Made by a program: the position numbers and the translations under genes
From: Bog-532 sp963742875
GTDB lineage: Bacteria; Actinomycetota; Actinomycetes; Streptosporangiales; Streptosporangiaceae
Direction of reading: 5' to 3'
DNA length: 64,000 bases
NCBI GenBank assembly: GCA_963742875.1
Contig: CAVUNO010000017.1
Span: 1,116,001 to 1,180,000 of the forward strand
The notes under the pieces: generated by a model
Told to the model about the DNA's origin: nothing
Databases searched by the model: none
Seen by the model: the letters and a program-made list of their open reading frames with translations, nothing else
Shown: one piece after another, positions 1 to 8,805 of the stretch
Position numbering within the stretch: the first letter of the stretch is position 1
Layout of the letters: every line of letters starts with the position of its first letter

Positions 1-855
1 GCCCCCCTGATCGGCATCTCGACCTACAGCGACTTCGCGCGGTGGCGTGACTGGTCGTCGCCTGCCGCGCTGATCCCGCGCACGTACGTGGACGGGGTAC
101 GGCGCAGCGGCGGGCGGCCGGTGCTGCTGCCCCCGGGCGGCGACCCTGCGGAGGCGGCCGCCACCGTCGCCGACCTGGACGGCCTGATCGTTTCCGGCGG
201 CGGGGACGTGGACCCGTCCCGGTACGGCGCGGCCATGCACCCGGCGACCGGGGCGCCCGACGCCGAACGCGACACGTGGGAGCTGGCCCTGCTCGACTGC
301 GCACTGAAGGCCGGGCTGCCGCTGCTGGCCATCTGCCGCGGCATCCAGTTGCTCAACGTCGTCCGGGGCGGGACTCTGCACCAGCACCTCCCGCACGTCG
401 TCGGGCACGAGGAGCACTCCGGGATCGCCGACGACTTCGGCCGCCACATGGTCCGGATCGGCGAGGCGGGCGCGATCAGCCGGATTCTCACGCGATGCGG
501 AACCGCTGCGGACGGTTCCGAATGGCCGGCTCGCGAAGGCCATTGGGTGGAGGTGCGCACGCACCACCATCAGGCGGTCGACCGGCTCGGTGCGGGACTG
601 GTCGCCACGGCGTGGGCGGCGGACGGGACCGTGGAGGCGCTGGAGTTCGCCGGCGCGCCGGGTTCAGCACGTGCGGTGGCCCTGCGCGGTACTGCGCACG
701 GAGCGGGGCCGGCCGGATTCGCGATCGGGGTGCAATGGCACCCGGAGGAGGGCGGCGACCCGCGGCTGTTCGACGCCCTGCTCAGTGCGGCTGAGGTGCG
801 CGCGGACAGCGGCCGTCACCTCGCTGTAGGGAGATGGCCCGGCGCCGCCCGTTAG
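1..855 (+). CDS. gamma-glutamyl-GABA hydrolase-like peptidase C26 (5' partial)
   Basis: Class I glutamine amidotransferase-like hydrolase of the peptidase C26 family, which cleaves gamma-glutamyl amides such as gamma-glutamyl-GABA in the cytoplasm. The frame is open from the first base, so the start lies upstream of the window. The nucleophile elbow AICRGIQLLN places the catalytic Cys codon at 334-336. The His-Glu pair is in VQWHPEEGG, with the His codon at 739-741. Early SGGGDVDPSRYG is typical of the family. The gene ends convergently with serA, overlapping it by 4 bp. The exact substrate cannot be told from sequence. Confidence 0.88.
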   Translation, partial: APLIGISTYSDFARWRDWSSPAALIPRTYVDGVRRSGGRPVLLPPGGDPAEAAATVADLDGLIVSGGGDVDPSRYGAAMHPATGAPDAERDTWELALLDCALKAGLPLLAICRGIQLLNVVRGGTLHQHLPHVVGHEEHSGIADDFGRHMVRIGEAGAISRILTRCGTAADGSEWPAREGHWVEVRTHHHQAVDRLGAGLVATAWAADGTVEALEFAGAPGSARAVALRGTAHGAGPAGFAIGVQWHPEEGGDPRLFDALLSAAEVRADSGRHLAVGRWPGAAR

Positions 856-2084
856 GCGCAGCGAATGGTCCTGAGCCGGATGGTGACGTCCATCGCGTGC
901 AGCTGGGCCAGAACCTCGGCGCTGTAGGCGGAGCCGATGTCGGTGATGGCGTAGCCGATGTCGTCGCGGGTGCCGAGCATCTGGCCCTCGACGTTGACGT
1001 GGTGGTCGGCCAGGATCCGGTTGATGGACGCCAGTACGCCGGGGACGTTCTGGTGGATGTGCACCAGGCGGTGGGCGCCCGGCGCGGTCGGCAGCGCGAT
1101 CGCGGGCAGGTTGACACTGAGCGAGGTGGACCCGGCCGAGACGTAGTCGGTCAGCTTGCCGGCCACGAACTCGCCGATGTCCTGCTGCGCTTCCTCGGTC
1201 GAACCGCCCACGTGCGGGGTGAGGATCACGTTCGGCAGGCCGCGCAGGACCGAGGTGAACCCCTCCCCGCTGCCCTTGGGCTCCTCGGGGAACACGTCGA
1301 TGGCGGCGCCGGCTATTTGGCCGCTCTCGACGTTCCGCCGCAGGGCCGCGTGGTCCACCACGAAGCCGCGGGACAGGTTCAGGAACAGGCTGCGCGGCTG
1401 CATCGCGGCGAACTCGGCGTCCCCGAACAGCCCGCTGTTGCCCGGCCGGCCGTCCACGTGCAGGGTGACGGTCTCCACGGACTCGAGCAGCTCGGTCAGC
1501 GTGCCGCAGCGGCGCGCGTTGCCCAGCGCCAGCTTGTCGGCGATGTCGTAGAAGTACACCGACATGCCCAGGTTCTCCGCGAGCACGGACAGCTGCGCGC
1601 CGATGTTGCCGTAGCCGACGATCCCGAGGCGCCGGCCGCGGACCTCATGGCTCCCGGCGGCGGACTTGTCCCACTCCCCCTGGTGCATCTTGGCGTTCTT
1701 TTCCGGCAGCCGGCGGGCCAGCGAGATGATCTCGGCCAGCACCAGCTCGACCACGCTGCGCGTGTTGGAAAACGGCGCGTTGAAAACCGCGACGCCGTGA
1801 TGCGACGCGGCGGCCAGGTCGATCTGGTTGACGCCGATACAGAACGCGCCCACCGCGACCAGGTCCGGCGCCGAGGTGAGAGCCCGTTCCGTGACGTGCG
1901 TCCGCGAGCGGATGCCGAGCAGGCTGACCCCGGGCAGCGCCTCGATCAGCTCGTCCTCGTTCAGCGCGCCCTTGCCCGTTTCCACCTCGTAGCCCGCCTT
2001 GGTCAGCCGGGCCGTGGCATCCGGGTGGATGTTCTCCAGCAGCAGCGCGCGCATCGGCGGCTTCGTCGTGTCCAGCGTCAGCAC
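852..2084 (-). CDS. serA: D-3-phosphoglycerate dehydrogenase
   Basis: First step of the phosphorylated serine pathway: NAD-dependent oxidation of 3-phosphoglycerate to 3-phosphohydroxypyruvate. The 410-residue length equals the short SerA type with a single C-terminal ACT domain. The Rossmann motif GIVGYGNIGAQLS is near residue 155. The catalytic Arg is in NLSRGFVVD and the His in TPHVGGSTEEAQ. The ACT domain begins at about residue 335 (LVHIHQNVPGVLASINRIL) and probably binds serine for feedback control. ATG start at 2084. It lies downstream of, and in the same direction as, the decayed AfsR-type gene. Confidence 0.93.
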   Translation of the reverse strand: MLTLDTTKPPMRALLLENIHPDATARLTKAGYEVETGKGALNEDELIEALPGVSLLGIRSRTHVTERALTSAPDLVAVGAFCIGVNQIDLAAASHHGVAVFNAPFSNTRSVVELVLAEIISLARRLPEKNAKMHQGEWDKSAAGSHEVRGRRLGIVGYGNIGAQLSVLAENLGMSVYFYDIADKLALGNARRCGTLTELLESVETVTLHVDGRPGNSGLFGDAEFAAMQPRSLFLNLSRGFVVDHAALRRNVESGQIAGAAIDVFPEEPKGSGEGFTSVLRGLPNVILTPHVGGSTEEAQQDIGEFVAGKLTDYVSAGSTSLSVNLPAIALPTAPGAHRLVHIHQNVPGVLASINRILADHHVNVEGQMLGTRDDIGYAITDIGSAYSAEVLAQLHAMDVTIRLRTIRCA

Positions 2085-2187
2085 CCCTCATCCCTTGCGG
2101 CCATGCGCCCCTCGCCGGGCGATCGCACCCGGGCGGCATGGCTACCTCGCCTCTAGCGTAACGGGCGGCGGGGACCGCCTCAGGCGC

Positions 2188-4819
2188 TCAGGTGCTGGGT
2201 ACCCCGGTGGCCGGCGCGGCGGAGGGTTCCGCCGGAGACTCATCCGCGGAGATGAGCTGATTCAGCCGGGTGCGGGCCTGCTCGGCGTCCGGGTGCGGGA
2301 TGCTCTCCAAGATGGCCACGGCCTGTTCCCAGTCCTTCCGGGCCGCCGCGGGGTCACCGGCATGGAGCTGCGCGTCCCCGAGGCCAATATGCGAGCCGGC
2401 CTCGTGGAACCGGTCGCCGATCTCGTGGTAGATCTCCACCGCCTGGGAGTAGCACTCGGCGGCTTGCTGGAAGTCGTTCATCCGGCTGTGCGCGTACCCC
2501 AGGCTGTCCAGGGTGTCGGCCTCACCGCCCCGGTAGCCGATCTCCCGCCAGAATTCCAGCGCACGCTGGCAGTACATCAGCGCCTCCCCGTTGTGGCCGA
2601 GGTGGGCATAGAGCCAGCCAACACCGTTCTCGATGCTGGCCAGGGCGGTGACGGGACCGATCTCCTCGACGATGCGGAGCGCTTCCCGCGCGTGCACCAT
2701 CGCCTGGGCGTAACGCCCCTGCTGTTCGAACAGCGCAGCGAATCCCTGATGGACGGTGGCCTGGCTGGCCCGGTCGCCCAGCCGGCTGACGACCTCGAGC
2801 GCCTCGGCCAGGTGCGGCTGGGCTCCGCCGAAATCCCCGAGATTGATGAGCATGCGGCCGAGTTCGTAGTGTGCGTGCCCCAGTCCGACCGGGTCGCCCA
2901 GGCGCTGGGCCGCGCGCAAAGACTGACGCTGGATGCCGATTCCCTCGTGCCACCGGTTACGGCGGTAGAGGAACGGCGACAGAGTCCAGGAGATCTGCCA
3001 CACATGCTCGTCGTTGCCGCTGGAGATGGCCTGGGTGAAAAGCCCGAGCATGACCGGGCTGTCGGCGTCGAACCAGGCCAGGGCCTGCCCGCGGCCGGAA
3101 AACTCCTCCGGCACCGCCCCCGGTGCCGGAGGCGCCAGATCGAGGGGCTTGCGGATGCGGTTGGACTGCACCGCGCCGGCGTGCGCCGTATGCAGGTAAT
3201 GGTCGAGGCAGCGGCGCGCGGCGGCATTACGGTCAGCCCCGCTGTCCTCGATCTCCGCCTGGTGGAAGGCGTAGGCGCGGAGCAGGTCGTGGAATGCGTA
3301 CCGGCCCGGCTGGTGCTCGGCCACCACATGGGCCCGGGTCAGCTCCCGCAGCGCGGCCATCGCGTCTGATCGTGCCACACCGGCCAGGCTGGCCGCGGCG
3401 GGCACGGACACATCGGGCCCCGGATGCAGGCCGAGCAGCCGGAACATCCGGGCGGCCGGCTCGCTCAGCTGCTCATACGACCAGGACAGCACGGCCTGTA
3501 CGTCGGTGGCCGCGTCCCCGACCTCCAGCGCCTCCAGCCGGTTCCGGGTGTCCCGCAGCTCGGCGGCCAGCGCGGCCAGCGATAGCCCGGGCCGGGTCGC
3601 CGCGCGGCCCGCCGCCACGCCGAGGGCCAGCGGCAGCCGCGCGCACAAGGCGATCAGCTCGGCCGCGGGCTCCGGCTCGGCCGCGACGACCTCCGGGCCG
3701 AGCCGGGCGGCCCAGCAGCTCGTGGGCTTCGTCCTCGGTCAGCACGTCCAGGCTGAGCGGCGTGGCCCCCTCGGCGGCGACCAGCCCGGTCAGCTGGGAC
3801 CGGCTGGTCACCACGACCAGCGAGCCGGGCGAGCCGGGCAGCAGCGGGCGGACCTGATCACTGTCCCGCGCGTTATCCAGGACGATCAGCACCCGCTTAC
3901 CGTCGCCCGGCGCCTCCAGGGGAAGCTGCGCGGGGGCCGGATCGGGGACGGGGCCGGGGCTGGCAGCGGCCGGCGCTGGGGCCCGGTCCCCGCCGGGGGC
4001 CTCCAGGTCCGGGTCCAGAGCCAGGATCTGGAGGTGGACGCGGCTGAGCTCAGGACCGGGATCGATGCCCAGCTCGTCGTCCAGCACCTGGCGGGCCTCG
4101 TGAAAGGCCTGCAGCGCTTCGGCCTGCCGGCCGCAGCGGTACAGCGCGATCATCAGCAGGCCGCGCATGCGCTCGCGCAGCGGGTGCTCCGCGACGAGCG
4201 CGGCGAGCTCGGGCACCGCCTGCTCGTGACGGCCCAGATCGAGCAGGACCTCGGCGCGCTCTTCGGCGGCGGCCGACCGGAGCTCGGCGAGGCGGACCCG
4301 CTCGGCCCCGGCGAACGGCCCCGGCACCCCGGCGAACGCCGATCCGTGCCATTCACCGAGCGCGACCTCCAGCGCGGCGATCGCCCCGTTCAGGTCACCC
4401 GAGATGCGCAGGCCGCGGCCGTGCTGCAGGCTCCGCTCGAAAACGACGGCGTCGACCTGCCCGGCGTCGAGGCGGAGCACGTACCCGGCGCCGGCCGAGG
4501 CCAGGACCTGGCTGGGCCCCCGACGGGAGCGGCCCGGTTCCAGCACCCGGCGCAGCCCGGCCACGTAGGTGTGCACCCCGCCCTCGGCACTGGCCGGGGC
4601 CTGCTGCCCCTACACCGCGTCGACGAGCTCATCGCGGGAGACGACCCGGTTCGCCCGCATGGCCAGCATGCCCAGAACGGCCTGCTGCCTGGGTGGGCCG
4701 GTCGGAAGCTCCCGGCCGGAAAGCCAGGCCCGGACGGGTCCAAGGACGCCGACGCGCAGCGACTCGAGACACTGGGTCTCGAGGCGCTGGCTGCCGTCGC
4801 CCACGTCATCGATGGCCAT
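2188..4819 (-). pseudogene. AfsR/SARP-family transcriptional regulator, decayed
   Basis: Large SARP regulator of the AfsR layout: winged helix, BTAD, NB-ARC, then TPRs. The reading begins MAIDDVGDGSQ at 4819 and reaches LVDAV, where a TAG at 4610-4612 replaces the Trp usual in this family. The same frame resumes at 4576 (VHTYVAGLRRVLEPG) with a full BTAD domain. The NB-ARC P-loop is missing: PAQLP runs straight into KRVLIVLDNARDSDQVRPL, a clean in-frame deletion. One extra G in the run at 3711-3713 then shifts the frame, after which SWSYEQLSEPAARMF and about six TPRs read to 2188. Three independent lesions make full-length activity unlikely. A GGGGAGAG ribosome site precedes the start. A shorter BTAD protein from an internal GTG cannot be excluded. 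Confidence 0.85.
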
Positions 4820-4859
4820 CGCTGTCTCTCCCCGACGCGCCCTTTTTGGCCGGAGCTAC

Positions 4860-4894
4860 AGCATATGTGTGATGGATCCATAAAAAATCCATAA
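4860..4894 (-). promoter_or_regulatory. putative SARP operator and promoter
   Basis: Read on the minus strand, the heptamer TTATGGA occurs twice (4894-4888 and 4883-4877), with starts 11 bp apart and a 4-nt spacer. A TATGCT -10-like hexamer follows 11 nt later at 4865-4860. Direct heptamers at 11-bp spacing just upstream of -10 are the known architecture of SARP binding sites. This one sits about 40 bp before the start of the SARP pseudogene, so it may be a former autoregulatory site. Confidence 0.45.
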
Positions 4895-5380
4895 CACGTA
4901 GGGAGCCGTGGTTTATCACTATTGATGGCGGGAACCAGTACGCGGTCGGCGATTCAGGGAGAGCCGGGCACGTCGGCTCATGCTCGGTTCTCGTGCTCTG
5001 CAGAAGCTGACCTTACTAAGGGAGGACTGTGACCGTCGTGGCCGGCAGGACGAGCGTGACCAGTGGGCATCCGGCAGCGCCGGAAGCCCGGTTGGCCTCG
5101 CGCGCTCCTGGCGCCGGGACACAGCGTCACACAAATGGCCGTCCGGCATCCGGCCAGTGGACGGCCTGGCGGAGGGGATCGACGAACGGCTGCTCCGCGA
5201 ACTCGCCGAGCGAGTCCGCTGCGAGCGCCTGCGTCAAAACCTCCAGCGGCCGGACGACCCCAAGACGGGTGGATGTTCCTTAGGGCCCGTCCCGGCGGGC
5301 GCCCCCTTCGTTCCTCCCCCCAGAGCGAATGCGGGCGCCGGACCGGGCGGCCTGGTAACAGGATCGTCCACCGCTCTCCG
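4895..5380. other. intergenic stretch, no convincing gene
   Basis: No frame here shows a recognisable domain. A strong GGGAGGA ribosome-site-like sequence lies just before a GTG at 5029, but the frame that follows is Ser/Thr/Arg-rich and non-descript. The overlapping frame from 4980 contains an ERLLRELAERVRCERL stretch that might be a decayed coding remnant. Confidence 0.3.
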
Positions 5381-5419
5381 GGGGGAGTGAACGCCATCCC
5401 CCCCAGCGTTCACTCCCCC
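5381..5419. repeat. 14-bp perfect inverted repeat
   Basis: GGGGGAGTGAACGC (5381-5394) pairs perfectly with its complement at 5406-5419 across an 11-nt C-rich loop. The hairpin has no following T-run, so a classical intrinsic terminator is not evident. It lies about 45 bp before the TnpB-type element and may be part of that insertion. Confidence 0.6.
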
Positions 5420-5465
5420 TCGGAGAAGTAACGCCCCCGGAGAGCTTCGGTCCCGTGACCATGAG

Positions 5466-5677
5466 CCGGGCGCAAGCCCCGTCGTTCAGGACGGGGTCTA
5501 GCCCGGAGGGCTGGAGTACCCTGTAGCTGCGTGCAAGCGTCTACCGCCGGGCTGGCGGGAAGTTAGGTCTGTGGAGGGGACGTAAGTCCAGGAGCAATCC
5601 TGGCGTTGCCCCGGTAAAACAGAAAGCCCAACCCGTGAGGGAAGGAATCCCCGTCCTTCAGGACGGGGAGGAGGTCA
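5466..5677 (+). mobile_element. non-autonomous IS605/IS1341-type element (orphan omega-RNA-like)
   Basis: About 210 bp with no transposase gene. The left hairpin is CCCCGTC-gttcag-GACGGGG (about 5477-5496). The right end is a matching CCCCGTCC-ttca-GGACGGGG hairpin followed by GGAGGAGGTCAA. The full tnpB element at 45.5-46.9 kb has the same pair of end hairpins, the same ggaatccccgtc lead-in and a TCAA end, so the two are related. The core has further paired segments (TAGCCCGGAGGGCTGG; GTCCAGGAGCAATCCTGGC), as expected of a TnpB guide-RNA scaffold. A 12-bp repeat ACCGCTCTCCGG occurs at 5370-5381 and again at 5678-5689, bracketing the region. The left boundary is uncertain. Confidence 0.6.
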
Positions 5678-5729
5678 ACCGCTCTCCGGAAGGCGGGGGC
5701 ACGGGCAGCCCCGATGACGCAGGGCCGGC

Positions 5730-7385
5730 TCAGTCCGCCATCCGTCCGGCGCTGGTCGGCCCTCCGCCATTTTCGGCGCCGTTCCGGCCCGGCGGATCAG
5801 TTTGCCCGGAACGGGAGCGGAGCGTCACCAGGGCGAGCAGCCCTGCCGCCAGGACCAGGCCGGCCGACAGGAACAGGGCGTCGCGCAGGCCGTCGTGGAA
5901 AGCGCTGTACGTGGCGTTGATGACCTTCTGGACGAGGGCGCCCTGGCCCGCGGGCCCGACTCCGGAGTTGCTGCCGCTGGAGGGCACCTGGCCGGTTTCA
6001 ACGCCGCGGATGACGATGGACTGGATGCTGGCGGGCAGGCCGAGGGCGCGCAGCTGGCTGGCGATGCTGGCGTTGAGCTGGCCGTTGACCAGGGCACCGA
6101 GCACCGCCACCCCGGTCACGGCGCCCACCTCGCGGCTGGTGTTCGTCAACGAGGCCGCCATGCCGGACCGCTCCGGCGGCACCGCCGACAGGGCCGCGGA
6201 CGTGATGGGCACAACCGTGGCGCCGATGCCGATCCCGGTGAGGGCGAGCGCCAGCAGCAGCGGAACGTAGCGCGGATGCGGGCTGAGATTCACGTCCGAC
6301 AGGCACAGGCCCGCGGCGAACAGCACACAGCCGCCGACGATGGCCCAGCGCAGGCCGATGACATCGAGCCAGCGGCCGGTCAGCAGCGACGCGACGATCA
6401 TGAGCACGGTCATCGGCAGGAAAACCAGGGCGATGCGGTATCCGGACAGCCCCACGACCTCGAAGAGGTACAGCGCGGTAAAGAAGAAGATGGCGAAGGT
6501 CGCGAAGTAGGTACAGAAGGCCACGATGCTCGCAGTCGTCAACTGGGCGATGCGCAGATATTTCAGGTCAATGAGCGGATGAGCGGCTCTGGCCTCCCGC
6601 CAGACGAACGCGACGGCCCCCACCGCGCTCACCCAGAACAGCACGATGACCTCGGGTGCGGCGAATCCGGCCGTTTCCGCGTCGATGATCGCGAATACCA
6701 GAGAGGCCAGGACGGCCGCGCCGATCAGCGCACCAGCGGTGTCGACGCGGTGCGCGTCCGGGTCGGCGCTCTCCGGCAGGATGATGGCCCCGAGCACGAG
6801 CGCGGCGAGCCCGAAGGCCAGGTTGAACCAGAAGATGGCCCGCCAGTTCCACACGCCCACGAGCGTGCCGCCGATCACCGGCCCCAGGGCCAGGGCCAGG
6901 CCGGACACGGCCGCCCAGACGCCGATGGCCCGGTCCCGGCTGCGCCGGTCGGTGTACAGGTGCCGCAGCATCGACAGCGTGCCGGGCTCGCTGGCGGCGG
7001 CGCCCAGTCCCATGACCGCGCGGCCGGCGATCAGCACGCCGGAATTCGGCGCCAGGGCGCACAGGACCGACCCGGCGCAAAAGACGCCTGCCCCGGTCAG
7101 CATGACGATCTTGCGCCCCAGCTCGTCGCCGATCATCCCGCACGCGAGCATCACGCTCGCGAAGGTCAGCGCGTAGGCGCCGACGACCCACTGCAGGGCG
7201 GAGACCCCTGCGTGCAGGGTGGTCTGCACGCTGCCCAGCGCGACGCTCACGACCGTGTTGTCGAGAAAGGTCAGGAACAGCAGCGTGCACAGCACGGCGA
7301 GGGCCAGCGACCGTCCGCCGTAGCGGGCGGTCACCGGACCTTCGGGGCCCTCTGACCGTGCCTGGATAGTGCTCCCCGGGTCCAC
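5730..7385 (-). CDS. MFS transporter, DHA2 (EmrB/QacA) family
   Basis: Proton-driven drug or metabolite exporter in the cytoplasmic membrane. 551 residues with about 14 hydrophobic segments, the normal DHA2 length. TM1 carries FLTFLDNTVVSVAL, the family motif D1-like LDxTVVNVAL. The loop after TM2 reads GMIGDELGRK (motif A), and motif C-like glycines are in TM5 (LALGPVIGGTLVG). The start lies 7 bp after the stop of the upstream lipoprotein gene, so the two are probably co-transcribed. The substrate is unknown. Confidence 0.9.
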   Translation of the reverse strand: MDPGSTIQARSEGPEGPVTARYGGRSLALAVLCTLLFLTFLDNTVVSVALGSVQTTLHAGVSALQWVVGAYALTFASVMLACGMIGDELGRKIVMLTGAGVFCAGSVLCALAPNSGVLIAGRAVMGLGAAASEPGTLSMLRHLYTDRRSRDRAIGVWAAVSGLALALGPVIGGTLVGVWNWRAIFWFNLAFGLAALVLGAIILPESADPDAHRVDTAGALIGAAVLASLVFAIIDAETAGFAAPEVIVLFWVSAVGAVAFVWREARAAHPLIDLKYLRIAQLTTASIVAFCTYFATFAIFFFTALYLFEVVGLSGYRIALVFLPMTVLMIVASLLTGRWLDVIGLRWAIVGGCVLFAAGLCLSDVNLSPHPRYVPLLLALALTGIGIGATVVPITSAALSAVPPERSGMAASLTNTSREVGAVTGVAVLGALVNGQLNASIASQLRALGLPASIQSIVIRGVETGQVPSSGSNSGVGPAGQGALVQKVINATYSAFHDGLRDALFLSAGLVLAAGLLALVTLRSRSGQTDPPGRNGAENGGGPTSAGRMAD

Positions 7386-7392
7386 CGTTCGG

Positions 7393-7890
7393 CTAGCCGG
7401 CGGCGCTGGGGCAGGCCGCGGGGGCTTTACCGCTGTTTTCCAGGGTCAGCAGGGCGCAGAAACTCTGGTCGCCGACCTTCCAGATGCCGCTCTGGTAGAC
7501 GGCTACGCCGGGCTGGTTCTTCAGCGCCGGTGACCCGCCGACCAGGATCGAGTACACAACCTTGGCCTGCGCGGGCGACCCGACAGTCACCGAGCTGACC
7601 GACGACGTGGCCGAGGATGCGACCGGCGAGCCGGCCTGCGCCTTGATGATCGACTCGAAGACCTGACCGTTCTGCAGCAGGCTGACCCGCTTGGCCACAG
7701 GCGTCTTGGGATTGAAGAAGGCCTCCCAGTTCGCCTTGATCTGGGCGACCGCGGCCGACGTCGACACGGCTGTCGGCCTGGCGGAGGCGCTTGGCTCAGC
7801 GCCACTACTGCTGCTGCTGCTGCACGCCGTGACGGCCATGACGGCGCCAACGGCGAATATCAGAAACACCCTGCCGGGCTGCAATCGCAT
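7393..7890 (-). CDS. lipoprotein, low-molecular-weight antigen MTB12-like
   Basis: 165 residues. A signal peptide ends in the lipobox AVTAC followed by a Ser-rich stretch, so the mature protein should be lipidated at Cys23 on the outer face of the membrane. The body (IKANWEAFFNPKTPVAKRVS, then VYSILVGGSPAL and YQSGIWKVGDQSFCALL) has the alternating pattern of MTB12/Cfp2-type actinobacterial domains. This is a resemblance judged by eye. GGAGGG precedes the ATG by 6 nt. It probably forms an operon with the downstream MFS gene. Confidence 0.75.
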   Translation of the reverse strand: MRLQPGRVFLIFAVGAVMAVTACSSSSSSGAEPSASARPTAVSTSAAVAQIKANWEAFFNPKTPVAKRVSLLQNGQVFESIIKAQAGSPVASSATSSVSSVTVGSPAQAKVVYSILVGGSPALKNQPGVAVYQSGIWKVGDQSFCALLTLENSGKAPAACPSAAG

Positions 7891-8094
7891 GGGAGCCCTC
7901 CTCTGGCTCGAGCGCCGAACTGAAGGACCACAAAACGGGCGTCGGAGCGGTTACAGAGAGCTAGACCCGCGGGCCCTTATCTTAACGCTCCAGTAGCCGC
8001 GCATGATCGGAATGTCGGGCATAGCGCTGACATCTCCATCAGCTGACGCTCAGGTGGTGGTCAGCCAGGCCGAAGGTAGCCGGGGGCGCGAGGG

Positions 8095-8805
8095 CTAGCG
8101 CCGGGCGGGGGCCGCGGGGCCCGGCGTAACCGTTGGGCGCGGGGCCAGTCCCCAGATGGCCGCGGCGAGGCCGGTGAGCACGAACAGCAGGAACGTGATG
8201 ACGTGGACGCTCGTGCAGTACAGGCAGATGCTGCCGATCTGGAACAGCTCGGCGTACAGCAGGTACAGCACGAAGCCGATCCCCACGACCAGGGAGACCA
8301 GCCGGGCGACGGCGATCTCCCGGCGGCCGGACCGCCAGGCGTACGGGCTCATGATCGCGGCCAGGAAGACGTAGAACGCGAGCCCGAGGACGGCCACCGG
8401 AATGCCGAAGACGATCGACTGGGGGCTGGTCGTCACCTTGCCGCAGTTGATGGCGCCGGAGGTCTCGGTGCAGCCGGCCAGCGCCGACTCCGTGTAGTGC
8501 GTGTACGTGAGGTAGGCCGACACGCCCAGGCCGAGGATGGCCAGGGCGAAGGTCGACCACCGCAGCCAGGCCGGGGGGCCGGCGGGCACGGGGGCGGGCG
8601 GCGGCGTCACGCCGTCCCGCCGCGGCCTGGCCTGCTGGGGCCCTTTGCCCTGGGGCCCTTTGCCCTGGGGCCCTTTGCCCTGGGGCCCTTTGCCCGGGGC
8701 CCCCGTGCGCTGGGCCGAGCTACGTGCGGCCGCCGCGCCCTGAGTCCCCCCCGTGCGCGGGGCCCCCGTGCGCTGGGTCCCGCTCCTCTGCGCGGCCTTG
8801 GCCAT
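8095..8805 (-). CDS. vitamin K epoxide reductase (VKOR) family protein
   Basis: Membrane enzyme that reoxidises thiol oxidases using quinone. Hydrophobic segments start at LALAILGLGVSAYLTY. The loop Cys pair is AGCTETSGAINCG, and the active-site CxxC is ICLYC in a later TM segment. The start is placed at the ATG whose first base overlaps the upstream stop (TAATG, 8807-8803), with GGAGG about 10 nt before it. The first 70 residues are a basic Pro/Gly-rich cytoplasmic tail with four exact GKGPQ repeats. The coupled upstream gene is its likely DsbA-type partner. Confidence 0.88.
   Translation of the reverse strand: MAKAAQRSGTQRTGAPRTGGTQGAAAARSSAQRTGAPGKGPQGKGPQGKGPQGKGPQQARPRRDGVTPPPAPVPAGPPAWLRWSTFALAILGLGVSAYLTYTHYTESALAGCTETSGAINCGKVTTSPQSIVFGIPVAVLGLAFYVFLAAIMSPYAWRSGRREIAVARLVSLVVGIGFVLYLLYAELFQIGSICLYCTSVHVITFLLFVLTGLAAAIWGLAPRPTVTPGPAAPARR
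8635..8694. repeat. 15-bp tandem repeat x4 inside the VKOR gene
   Basis: Four perfect copies of CTGGGGCCCTTTGCC, in frame, encoding the GKGPQ repeats in the N-terminal tail. Copy-number change would keep the frame. Confidence 0.9.

Noticed and set aside
834..2156. 440-residue open frame on the plus strand opposite serA
   Set aside because: GC-rich antisense shadow: Arg/Gly/Asp/Val repeats with no family motifs, opposite a clear enzyme.
5029..5283. Gene with a strong ribosome site at 5029
   Set aside because: Ser/Thr/Arg-rich frame with no folded-protein character; the Shine-Dalgarno match alone is not enough.
5802..7355. 517-residue plus-strand frame opposite the MFS gene
   Set aside because: Composition typical of reverse-strand shadows (Gln/Gly/Arg-rich); the minus strand encodes a full 14-TM transporter.
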